DNA from: Planctomycetota bacterium
GTDB taxonomy: Bacteria; Planctomycetota; UBA1135; UBA2386
DNA length: 64,000 bases
Direction of reading: 5' to 3'
NCBI GenBank assembly: GCA_019636245.1
Contig: JAHBXX010000010.1
Coordinates: 58,869-122,868, forward strand
Shown here: positions 8,479 through 15,107 of the stretch, piece by piece
Layout of the letters: each line of letters starts with the position of its first letter
Position numbering within the stretch: position 1 is the first letter of the stretch
Position numbers and translations under genes: made by a program
Notes under the pieces: model-generated
The model's database searches: none
Seen by the model: only the letters and a program-made list of their open reading frames with translations
What the model was told of the DNA's origin: nothing

Positions 8479-9243
8479 ATGGCGCGGTCGGTGCGCGCCG
8501 GCGCCGCTGTCGTGGTCCTCGCCGTCCTCGGCGCCGCTTGCGGCGCGCCGGAGGCGCCGCCGGCGTCGGGCGCACCGCCGGCCACCCTGCTGCCGATGCT
8601 GCAGGCGGTGCGGCGGGAGCCGATCCGCGAGCGGGAGCGGTTCACGCCAGCGGGCATGGGCTTCGACCGCGCCGCCGACGCGGCCGCCGGCGACGACGAG
8701 CCGCCCCACGCCACCGACACCGAGGCGGTGGCGGCGGCCATCGCGTGGATCGTGGCGCGCTTCGGGCCGCTGCCCGACGAGACGGCTCTGGTCGCCACCA
8801 GCATCGACCACAGCGCCGTCGGCAGCGACGAGCCCGAGGACCGCGCCGCGCACCCGGGCCACACGATCGTGCTGCGCCAGAGCTACCGCGGCACGCTGAC
8901 CCGCGCCGTCTCGGTGGTCTACCTCGCCGGGCGATCGCGGGTCTCCGGCCACTTCGAACTCGCGGCCTTCACGCCGATCGCCGGCAGCGTCGCGCCCGTG
9001 ATCGGCGCCGAGGCGGCGGTCGAAGCCGTGGTGCGGTGGGCGCAGGCCAACGAGGTGGTCGCGGCGAGCGACGTGGCCGAGTTCCGCCGCCGCGCCGCCC
9101 CGCGCCTGGAGTTCGTGCGCTCGCCGGAGCACGCCCCCGGCCCCGATCCCGCGGCCGTGGTCTTCCGGGCCAACTGGGTGCCGGTCCCCGACGAACCGTG
9201 CCTGGTCGACGCGCACAGCGGCCGGGTGTGGATCGACGACTGA
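8479..9243 (+). CDS. Lipoprotein with FTP/PepSY-like fold, no protease domain (254 aa)
   Basis: The N-terminus has a lipobox (LGAAC, Cys about residue 21). Residues about 130-163 (IVLRQSYRGTLTRAVSVVY) resemble the FTP domain of thermolysin-type propeptides, and residues about 174-254 resemble a PepSY unit ending in a W.P.PDEP..VDAHSGRVW segment, the same ending seen where propeptides meet the mature protease. No metalloprotease domain follows. It could be a free-standing protease inhibitor/foldase or a general PepSY lipoprotein; this is inference from motif order. It is 1 nt downstream of leuS, with which it probably shares a transcript. Confidence 0.75.
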   Translation: MARSVRAGAAVVVLAVLGAACGAPEAPPASGAPPATLLPMLQAVRREPIRERERFTPAGMGFDRAADAAAGDDEPPHATDTEAVAAAIAWIVARFGPLPDETALVATSIDHSAVGSDEPEDRAAHPGHTIVLRQSYRGTLTRAVSVVYLAGRSRVSGHFELAAFTPIAGSVAPVIGAEAAVEAVVRWAQANEVVAASDVAEFRRRAAPRLEFVRSPEHAPGPDPAAVVFRANWVPVPDEPCLVDAHSGRVWIDD

Positions 9244-9351
9244 GGTCGCCGCGGGTGCCGGTCGCGCCGTCGCCGCACCGGCGGGGCCGGCCGGTGACGA
9301 TCCGGGCTTCCCCGGCGGGCCGGCGAGGCGTTCGGCCGTCCGCGCCGCGGC

Positions 9352-9612
9352 TCAGTTCGCCGATGGCAGGCGCGGCGCCGGCGCCGGTTCCGGCTCGGCG
9401 TGCATGTCCAGCGCGACCAGCGCCGCCAGGTAGACCGCCGTCTGCTCCGGCCGCTGGGCCACCAGTTCGCGGGCGACGGCCACGAACTCGCGGAACGTGA
9501 TGACGCCGTCGTGGCCGCGGTGCAGCAGGCGGCTGCCGAAGTGCAGCGCGTGCGGCACCGCGAGCCGACGCAGGGAGTCGCGGGCGGAGGCAGGGGGAAC
9601 GGGCGTGGTCAT
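9352..9612 (-). CDS. Small protein with degenerate EF-hand-like loop (86 aa)
   Basis: Starts at ATG 9612 with a GAGGA Shine-Dalgarno eight bases upstream. Residues around 33-44 read HRGHDGVITFRE, which has the DG-x-I and terminal Glu of an EF-hand loop but lacks the first two acidic ligands, so calcium binding is doubtful. The C-terminus is Pro/Glu rich. No signal peptide. Function unknown. Divergent from the exported methyltransferase gene. Confidence 0.6.
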   Translation of the reverse strand: MTTPVPPASARDSLRRLAVPHALHFGSRLLHRGHDGVITFREFVAVARELVAQRPEQTAVYLAALVALDMHAEPEPAPAPRLPSAN

Positions 9613-9730
9613 GGGATCCTCGGGGGCTCGACGGCCGGACGGGCCGCACCCGACAAGTGCGCCGCGGGGGGCAGCCGGCGTCGTGCCCGGCGGGCGCTCG
9701 CCGCGCACTGGCACGCGGCAGCCCGCACGC

Positions 9731-9736
9731 TAGGGT
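9731..9736 (+). promoter_or_regulatory. Candidate -10 element (TAGGGT) for methyltransferase lipoprotein
   Basis: TAGGGT lies 8 nt before the ATG at 9745, and no SD is present in between. One of the series of TANNNT hexamers close to start codons in this window. Confidence 0.4.
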
Positions 9737-9744
9737 GGCCGCCC

Positions 9745-10443
9745 ATGCGTGCGCACCGACCTCGGACGTGGTTCCTCGCCGCGGCCCTGCTCGCCGCCTG
9801 CAGCGCGCCGCCCGCGGCCGAGGCCAGCGTGCGGCCGGGCATCAACGAGGACTTCACCGACCCCGGTCTCGACGTCGACGCCATGGTGCGCCGCTTCGAG
9901 GGCGAGAGCCGCGAGGTCTTCGTGCACCGGAGCCGCATCGCCCGCGCCACGGGCCTGTCGCCCGGCATGGCCGTGGCCGACGTCGGCGCCGGGACCGGCC
10001 TGTTCGTCGACTTCTTCGCCCGCGACGTCGGTCCCCAGGGGCGCGTCTACGCGGTCGAGATCGCGCCGAAGTTCGTCGAGCGGATCCGGCAACGAGCCGC
10101 GGCCCGCGGCCAGGCGCAGGTGGTCGCGGTGCTGGGCACCGACCGCGACATCGGCCTGCCGGCGGACTCGGTCGACGTGGTGTTCGCCTGCGACACCTAC
10201 CACCACTTCGAGTTCCCGCGCTCGACGCTGGCGTCGATCCATCGCGCGCTGCGTCCCGGCGGCGCCCTGGTGCTGGTCGACTTCGAACGCGAGGAAGGCG
10301 TGAGCCGGCCGTGGATCCTCGACCACGTGCGCTGCGGCAAGGCCGCGGTCGTGGCCGAGGTCGAGGCGGCGGGCTTCACGCGCGTCGAGGAGGTCGACCT
10401 CGGTCTGCAGGAGAACTACGTCCTGCGCTTCCGCAAGGTCTGA
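9745..10443 (+). CDS. Lipoprotein-type SAM-dependent methyltransferase (232 aa)
   Basis: The first 19 residues form a lipoprotein signal peptide (arginines, hydrophobic core, lipobox LAAC with Cys19). The rest is a class I methyltransferase: VADVGAGTG SAM motif around residue 75, an acidic VEI strand end, a DTYHHF motif IV region and an HRALRPGG post-motif. A predicted methyltransferase outside the cytoplasm is odd because SAM is cytosolic; exported enzymes of this type do occur in some environmental bacteria. The alternative is a cytosolic enzyme with a misleading N-terminus, but no later start fits well. Convergent with the selenoprotein gene, separated by 1 nt. Confidence 0.85.
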   Translation: MRAHRPRTWFLAAALLAACSAPPAAEASVRPGINEDFTDPGLDVDAMVRRFEGESREVFVHRSRIARATGLSPGMAVADVGAGTGLFVDFFARDVGPQGRVYAVEIAPKFVERIRQRAAARGQAQVVAVLGTDRDIGLPADSVDVVFACDTYHHFEFPRSTLASIHRALRPGGALVLVDFEREEGVSRPWILDHVRCGKAAVVAEVEAAGFTRVEEVDLGLQENYVLRFRKV

Positions 10444-10444
10444 G

Positions 10445-10675
10445 TCAGCGCCGCGCGAGCCTGGCCAGGATCTCGGCCGGCTCGGGGAACTCGCCGCCGT
10501 CGCGGCCCCGCTTGTCCCACAGCAGCCGGCCGTCGGCCTCGACCCGGAAGTCGCCCTTGCCGCCGGGTCGCTTCTCCACCGTGGCGCCCGGCATGGCCTG
10601 CTCGATCGCGGCGGCCAGACTGGCCGCCCGGGGCAGGTAGTTTCAAACCACGCAGTATTCGATCGTGATCCGCAT
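10445..10675 (-). CDS. SelW/Rdx-family selenoprotein with in-frame UGA (76 aa)
   Basis: Reading from ATG 10675 gives a short beta-strand (RITIEYC), then Val-Val, an in-frame TGA at 10645-10643, then NYLPRAASLA and a normal open frame to the TGA at 10447-10445. The motif C8-V-V-U11 followed by NYxPRA and a late GGEFPEPAEIL is the SelW/SelT/SelH (Rdx) thioredoxin-like family, whose members carry CxxC or CxxU. Length (76) fits bacterial SelW. Read as a stop, the ORF would be ten codons long, yet strong family similarity continues beyond it. A hairpin placed like a bacterial SECIS follows the UGA. The predicted role is a small cytosolic thiol/selenol redox protein. It has its own TAGACT box 6 nt before the ATG. 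Confidence 0.88.
10610..10628 (-). promoter_or_regulatory. Candidate bacterial SECIS hairpin
   Basis: In the mRNA, GGCGGCCA pairs perfectly with UGGCCGCC (8 bp) around the loop GUC. The loop G at 10620 is 22 nt after the UGA, inside the 16-37 nt window described for bacterial SECIS elements, and is the first loop base as required. Pairing was done by hand; no folding program was run. Confidence 0.75.
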
Positions 10676-10681
10676 CGCCGC

Positions 10682-10687
10682 AGTCTA
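10682..10687 (-). promoter_or_regulatory. Candidate -10 element (TAGACT) for the selenoprotein gene
   Basis: TAGACT-GCGGCG-ATG: 6-nt spacer identical to that of the neighbouring DUF423 gene. There is no SD, so the transcript is probably leaderless. No clear -35 was seen. Confidence 0.5.
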
Positions 10688-10750
10688 GCGGCGGCGGCCG
10701 GCGGGAGCACCGCGCGCCACGGCGCGCCTGCCGTCGCCGGCCACGCGGCC

Positions 10751-10793
10751 GGCAACAAGAAGGGCCCGCACGCCGGAGGTGGCGCGCGGGCCC
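10751..10793 (-). terminator. Intrinsic terminator downstream of DUF423 gene
   Basis: On the minus strand, a 13-bp stem (GGGCCCGCGCGCC with GGCGTGCGGGCCC, one G-U pair) and a 6-nt loop are followed by TTCTTGTTG. Orientation fits the end of the DUF423 transcript and would insulate the selenoprotein gene. Confidence 0.65.
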
Positions 10794-10806
10794 AAGCTCG
10801 GCGTCC

Positions 10807-10882
10807 CGTCCCGTCGCAAAGCAGGGACGTCGAGCGCGCGCCAATAGACCACGCCGCCCGGCCGGCGCTGCCGGGCCGTGGT
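10807..10882 (-). other. Structured intergenic RNA region, two hairpins before the terminator
   Basis: Between the DUF423 stop and the terminator lie two more inverted repeats: 10848-10882 (ACCACG/CGTGGT extended by GCCCGGC/GCCGGGC) and 10807-10829 (CGTCCC/GGGACG). Together with the terminator this makes a compact structured stretch of about 120 nt with no convincing ORF. It could be a 3' UTR or a small RNA. No known riboswitch or RNA family was recognised. Confidence 0.35.
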
Positions 10883-10926
10883 GCGCAAACGCCGGCGGAC
10901 GAAGTCCAGGGTCGGCCGGCGTGGCC

Positions 10927-11322
10927 TCAGGCTCCCCGCCGATCGGCGGAGAACCCGCCGGCGCCGGGTCCGGCGCGCAGCAGGGCCGCCCAGCCGACGA
11001 CGAAGGCCACGCCGCCGACCGGCGTCACCGGCCCGAGCCAGCGCGCCTCGAGCAGCACGAGGCCGTAGAGCGACCCGGAGAACAGCACGATGCCGACCAG
11101 GAAACCCAGCGCCGGCGCCGTGATCCGCCAGCCGGCGTGGGCCAGCGCCGCGCACAGGCCGAGCGCCAGGGCGTGGTACATCTGGTAGCGCACGCCGGTC
11201 TCGAAGGTCTGCAGCGCCAGGACGTCGTAGGCGCCCTTCATGCCGTGCGCGGCGAAGGCGCCGAGGGCCACCGCGGATGCGCCGGCGAACGCCGAAAGAC
11301 GAAGGCACGTCGTGGCTTGCAT
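10927..11322 (-). CDS. DUF423 family inner-membrane protein (131 aa)
   Basis: Four hydrophobic helices with the family hallmarks: an AFAAHGMKG segment after the first helix, a TFETGVRYQMYHALAL segment, and a LFSGSLYGL segment. Length is typical (about 120-130). Function of the family is unknown; E. coli YgdD is a member. The start at ATG 11322 is preceded by TAGGAT with a 6-nt spacer. A terminator follows about 130 nt after the stop. Confidence 0.9.
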   Translation of the reverse strand: MQATTCLRLSAFAGASAVALGAFAAHGMKGAYDVLALQTFETGVRYQMYHALALGLCAALAHAGWRITAPALGFLVGIVLFSGSLYGLVLLEARWLGPVTPVGGVAFVVGWAALLRAGPGAGGFSADRRGA

Positions 11323-11328
11323 CGCCGC

Positions 11329-11334
11329 ATCCTA
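11329..11334 (-). promoter_or_regulatory. Candidate -10 element (TAGGAT) for DUF423 gene
   Basis: TAGGAT-GCGGCG-ATG, the same spacing and spacer sequence as the selenoprotein gene 650 bp away. No SD is visible. Confidence 0.5.
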
Positions 11335-11430
11335 CTGCTGCGCGAGGCCGGTCGCCGCCCGGCTGCCGCCTGCGGTCGGGCGCCGCGCAAGGGTTCGTCC
11401 CCGGCGGCGCCTTGGCCGATAAGGAGGGGC

Positions 11431-13365
11431 ATGTCGATCCGTCGCTCGCCGTCGTTGCTCGTGTCCGTCCTGGCCCTGGCGCCCTGGGCCGGTGCCCGCG
11501 CCCAGGAACTGCCGCCGGTGGCGGCGGCGATGGCGCGCCTGTGCGGCGACCTGCGCCTCGAGGGCGCCGGACTCGTCGTGCTGCGCGAGGAAGGCGAACT
11601 GCACCGCAGCCGGCACGGTGACCTGGCCGCCGACACGGAGCTGCCGATCGCCTCGGCCAGCAAGTGGCTGGCGGTGGCGACGGTGCTGACGCTGGTGGAC
11701 GACGGCCTGCTCGACCTCGACGTGCCGGTCGGCCGCTACGTGAAGGAGTTCGACCGCGCCGACAAGCGCTCGCTGACGCTGCGGCTGTGCCTGGCGTGCA
11801 CCGGCGGCGTCGCGCCGCGACTGCCCGATCGCATGCGCGGCTGGACGATGCAGCGCTTCGCCGAGGCCGCCGCCGACCTGGCGCTGCGCAGCCAGCCCGG
11901 CACGGCGTTCGAGTACGGCGGCGTCGGCTTCCAGATCGCCGCCGTGGCCGCCGAGCGCGTCACCGGCAAGAGCTGGCACGAACTGTTCTCCGAGCGCATC
12001 GCCGGCCCGTTGGAGCTGGGTCGCACCCGCTTCGGCACGCTGCTGCCACCCGGTGGCGAGGCCGGCACCGCGGCGCTGCCATGGGTGGCCGGCGGCGCCG
12101 TGTCGACGCTCGACGACTACGCGCGCTTCCTGCGCATGCTGGCCAGCGGCGGTCGCGCCAACGGCCGGCAGGTGCTGGCGGCGACGAGCGTGCAGGCGAT
12201 GTGGCGCGACCAGGTGTCGCCGCTGGTGGAGGTGCGGCCGGTGGGCTTCGAGGCCGCGGACGTGCGCTACGGGCTCGGCACCTGGATCGAGCGCCTGCCG
12301 GGCGGCGGCGAACGGGTCAGCGACCCGGGCGCGTTCGGCTTCACGCCGTGGCTCGACCTCGACCTGCAGGTGGCCGGCGTGCTGGCGGTGCGCGACCGCG
12401 TCGGCCGCGTGCTGCCGCACCTGCGCCGCGTGCAGGACGCCGTGCGCCAGGCGGTGCAGTCGGCGGCGGTCGCCGGCACCACGACGACGGTGCGGCTGTC
12501 GCACGGCGGCCGCGACCGCCGCTACCATCTGCACCTGCCGCCCGCCGCCCAGGACGGCCACGGCGTGCCGCTGCTGCTCGTGCTGCACGGCGGCGGCGGC
12601 AGCGGCGAACAGGTGCGCGAGTCCACCGGCCTGGCCGAGCGCGCGGTGCGCGCCGGCTTCGCGGTCGCCTTCCCCGACGGCACCGGCCCGCTGCGCAGCC
12701 GCCTGCTGACCTGGAACTCGGGCGGCGTGCAGGCCTACGCCGCGGAGCACGACGTGGACGACACCGGCTTCCTGCGCGCCGTGGTCGCCGACGTGCAGAA
12801 GCGGGCGGCGATCGACCCGCTGCGCGTGTTCGCCGCCGGACACAGCAACGGCGGCATGATGTGCCATCGGCTGGCGCGCGAGGCCGCGGACGTGTTCCGC
12901 GGCATCGCCGTCGTCGCCGGGGCGATGGACTCCACCGCCGCCGACAGCGACCTGCCGATCGCGGTGCTGATCGTGCACGGCACCGCCGACGAGCACGTGC
13001 GCTACGAAGGCGGCGCGCCGACCGATGCGCGGCGCCGCGCGCGCCGCGTCGAGGACGCCTCGGTGCAGCAGGCGGTCGACTACTACCTGGCCAGGAACGA
13101 CGTCCGCGGCTACCCGGCGACCCAGCAGGACGGCAAGGTGCGCATCGACACCTACGCCAACGCCCGCGCGGGCGGCGCCGCGGCGGCGCCGGTGCGCGTG
13201 ATCACGCTCGAGGGCGGCGGCCACGCCTGGCCGGGCGCCGAACGTTCGCGCTGGCTCGCCGACGTGCCGTTCCCGTTCGACGCCAATGGCGCGATCCTCG
13301 AGTTCTTCGCCGGCCTGCCGCCCCGGCCGCCGCAACCGCCGCAGTCGCCAGCGGCGCCGCGCTGA
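11431..13365 (+). CDS. Exported fusion of beta-lactamase-like domain and LpqC/PHB-depolymerase-type esterase (644 aa)
   Basis: A signal peptide (about 1-24, AGARA) is followed by a serine beta-lactamase-like domain (about 30-345) with SxxK at S75-A-S-K78 and a YGG where YxN is usual, so the second motif is altered. From about residue 350 an alpha/beta-hydrolase domain of the polyhydroxybutyrate-depolymerase/feruloyl-esterase (LpqC) group follows: LHGGGGSG oxyanion segment, GHSNGG nucleophile elbow (Ser472), HGTADEHV acid region and a GGGHAWPG histidine motif. The C-terminus is Pro rich. A strong AAGGAGG sits before ATG 11431. It probably acts in the periplasm on ester substrates. The two domains are normally separate proteins. 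Confidence 0.9.
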   Translation: MSIRRSPSLLVSVLALAPWAGARAQELPPVAAAMARLCGDLRLEGAGLVVLREEGELHRSRHGDLAADTELPIASASKWLAVATVLTLVDDGLLDLDVPVGRYVKEFDRADKRSLTLRLCLACTGGVAPRLPDRMRGWTMQRFAEAAADLALRSQPGTAFEYGGVGFQIAAVAAERVTGKSWHELFSERIAGPLELGRTRFGTLLPPGGEAGTAALPWVAGGAVSTLDDYARFLRMLASGGRANGRQVLAATSVQAMWRDQVSPLVEVRPVGFEAADVRYGLGTWIERLPGGGERVSDPGAFGFTPWLDLDLQVAGVLAVRDRVGRVLPHLRRVQDAVRQAVQSAAVAGTTTTVRLSHGGRDRRYHLHLPPAAQDGHGVPLLLVLHGGGGSGEQVRESTGLAERAVRAGFAVAFPDGTGPLRSRLLTWNSGGVQAYAAEHDVDDTGFLRAVVADVQKRAAIDPLRVFAAGHSNGGMMCHRLAREAADVFRGIAVVAGAMDSTAADSDLPIAVLIVHGTADEHVRYEGGAPTDARRRARRVEDASVQQAVDYYLARNDVRGYPATQQDGKVRIDTYANARAGGAAAAPVRVITLEGGGHAWPGAERSRWLADVPFPFDANGAILEFFAGLPPRPPQPPQSPAAPR

Positions 13366-13375
13366 GGCGATCGCC

Positions 13376-15019
13376 TCACCAGAACAGCCGCCAGCGCCAG
13401 GTGCCGTCCCGGAAGCCGGTGGCGGTGCGCACGACGTCGAGCCCGTGCGCGGCGAGCAGCGCCCGCAGCGCCGCCGGATCGTCGGCCTCGCCGCCGTCGC
13501 CGCGCAGCGACCACGGCACCATGTCGTCGACCAGCTCGAGCCAGAGCCCGGCCGGCATCGCCGCCAGCGAGTCGAGGTCGCCCTCGGCGAGACCGGTCAG
13601 GCCGGGCGGCAGATGCCGCTGCAGCGCCGCGAACGGCGCCGGCAGCGATCCGGCGTCGGCGTCGGCGGGTCCGGCCGCCGGCTTGCGCGCGGCGTCGAAC
13701 AGGGCGGTGAGCCGCGCCTCCGCGTCGTCGCCGCCGGCGAGCACGAACAGGCCGTCGTCGACCGCGAACCATAGGTCGTAGCCGAACGCGCCGTAGCGGT
13801 GCAGCTTCGCCGGGCCGTGCTCGACCGTGGCGGCGCGCGACAGCATCGGCCGCGCCTTCGCCAGCGCCTTGCCGAGGTTCGGCTCGAACGCGCCCCGGTC
13901 GCGCAGGCGGACCGCCAGGGCCCACGGCATGCGGTCGAGCCGGTCGAAGTCGGCGAAGCCCTCGCCGCCGACGAACAGCACCTCGGTGCCCAGGTGCGCG
14001 AGCAGATCGTCGCGCAGGTCGACGCCGAGCCGTTCGCGCAGGTCGGCGCGGATCTCGGCGGTGTCGGCGTGGCGCGAGGCCAGCGCGGTGGTGACGACGT
14101 CGTGCAGGGCGACGAAGTCGAACACGCCGGCCTTCCAGGTGCTGCGGCCCGGCGGCACCAGCCGCTGCAGCGTCGGCGCTCCGGCGGGCGGACACAGCGC
14201 CGCGAACAGCCCGCGCGGCGGTTCGCGGAAGCCCTGCGCCAGCTCACCGCGCACGTGCGGGCCGGCGGTCGACAGCGACAGCGACGCGGTGCCGAGGCAA
14301 TCGACGCCCAGCGCCTGCCACGCCTCTGCCTCGCCGGCCGCGGCGTCCGGACCGCGTTGCAGCTCGAACCATGCCGGCAGCGCCACCTCGAACTGCAGCG
14401 CCGGCGCCGCCGGCGCCGGCGGCTTGCCGGCGAGCGTGCCGACGGCGGCCCGGGCCTGCGCCAGCTCGGTCGCGAGCGCCTCGCGCCGCGCGGCGACCAA
14501 CAGCAGGTGGTTCGGGCCCGGGCGCGGCGCGGTGAGCACGAACTCGCCGTCCTCGCGGACCTCGATCGACTCGCCGCCGACCTCCACCTTCGACCAGGTG
14601 CCGGGTGCCTCGTCGAGCAGGCCTCGCAGGTCGGCCGCCAGGGCGTCGAGGTCGGTGCGGCCGTCGCCTTCGAGCACCAGCGTCGCGGCGCGCAGGTCCG
14701 AGCCGCCCCACTGGCCGCGCTCGAGCCAGACGTGCAGCTCGAGGCGACCGCCGTAGCCGAGGCAGCGCTCGCGCACCGGCGCGAACGCCGCCGCACCGCC
14801 GAGCCGCTGCTGCCAGGCGCCGAGCCAGGGCAGGGCCTTGGGTTCCCACAGCGCGCGGCCGGCGGCGGATTCGAGCAGGCTGCCGAGGTTCGTCGGCGCG
14901 AAGCGCGCCCGCCAGCCGTCGGGACCGACGGTGACGAGCCGCAGGTGCGGCGGCGTGGTCGTGGTCTGGGCGGCGAGCGCGGGCAGCAGCAGGGCGAAGG
15001 GCAGCAGGTGGCGCAGCAT
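13376..15019 (-). CDS. Secreted protein of unknown function (547 aa)
   Basis: ATG 15019 with GGAG upstream and a signal peptide (about 1-17, LPALAAQ). The mature protein is a long mixed alpha/beta chain without recognised catalytic motifs. Its style, repeated segments such as LFVGGEGFADFDRL and LFVLAGGDDAEARL, recalls the exported proteins of DUF3352 type found in planctomycetes, but I cannot confirm membership. Convergent with the esterase fusion (10-bp gap) and divergent from the AlkC-like gene. Confidence 0.75.
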   Translation of the reverse strand: MLRHLLPFALLLPALAAQTTTTPPHLRLVTVGPDGWRARFAPTNLGSLLESAAGRALWEPKALPWLGAWQQRLGGAAAFAPVRERCLGYGGRLELHVWLERGQWGGSDLRAATLVLEGDGRTDLDALAADLRGLLDEAPGTWSKVEVGGESIEVREDGEFVLTAPRPGPNHLLLVAARREALATELAQARAAVGTLAGKPPAPAAPALQFEVALPAWFELQRGPDAAAGEAEAWQALGVDCLGTASLSLSTAGPHVRGELAQGFREPPRGLFAALCPPAGAPTLQRLVPPGRSTWKAGVFDFVALHDVVTTALASRHADTAEIRADLRERLGVDLRDDLLAHLGTEVLFVGGEGFADFDRLDRMPWALAVRLRDRGAFEPNLGKALAKARPMLSRAATVEHGPAKLHRYGAFGYDLWFAVDDGLFVLAGGDDAEARLTALFDAARKPAAGPADADAGSLPAPFAALQRHLPPGLTGLAEGDLDSLAAMPAGLWLELVDDMVPWSLRGDGGEADDPAALRALLAAHGLDVVRTATGFRDGTWRWRLFW

Positions 15020-15107
15020 CGGGTCTCCGGGGTTCGTGGCGGTGGCGGCGGGCGGACGGCCACCCGTGGGGTGGCGCCGCGAGCCGGACCCGGGCACGCT
15101 GCCCGCC

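Noticed and set aside
4674..8864. 1,396-codon minus-strand frame joining the serine hydrolase to antisense of leuS
   Set aside because: Only the part from 5747 downward is a protein; the rest is antisense to a clear leucyl-tRNA synthetase.
10751..10882. Riboswitch or attenuator controlling the selenoprotein gene
   Set aside because: The hairpins end in a terminator and the gene then has its own -10 box next to the ATG, so cis-control by this RNA is less likely than a 3' UTR or small RNA. Kept only as a structured region.
10800..10926. tRNA-Sec (selC) next to the selenoprotein
   Set aside because: No TCA anticodon loop, T arm or long variable arm could be assembled on either strand.
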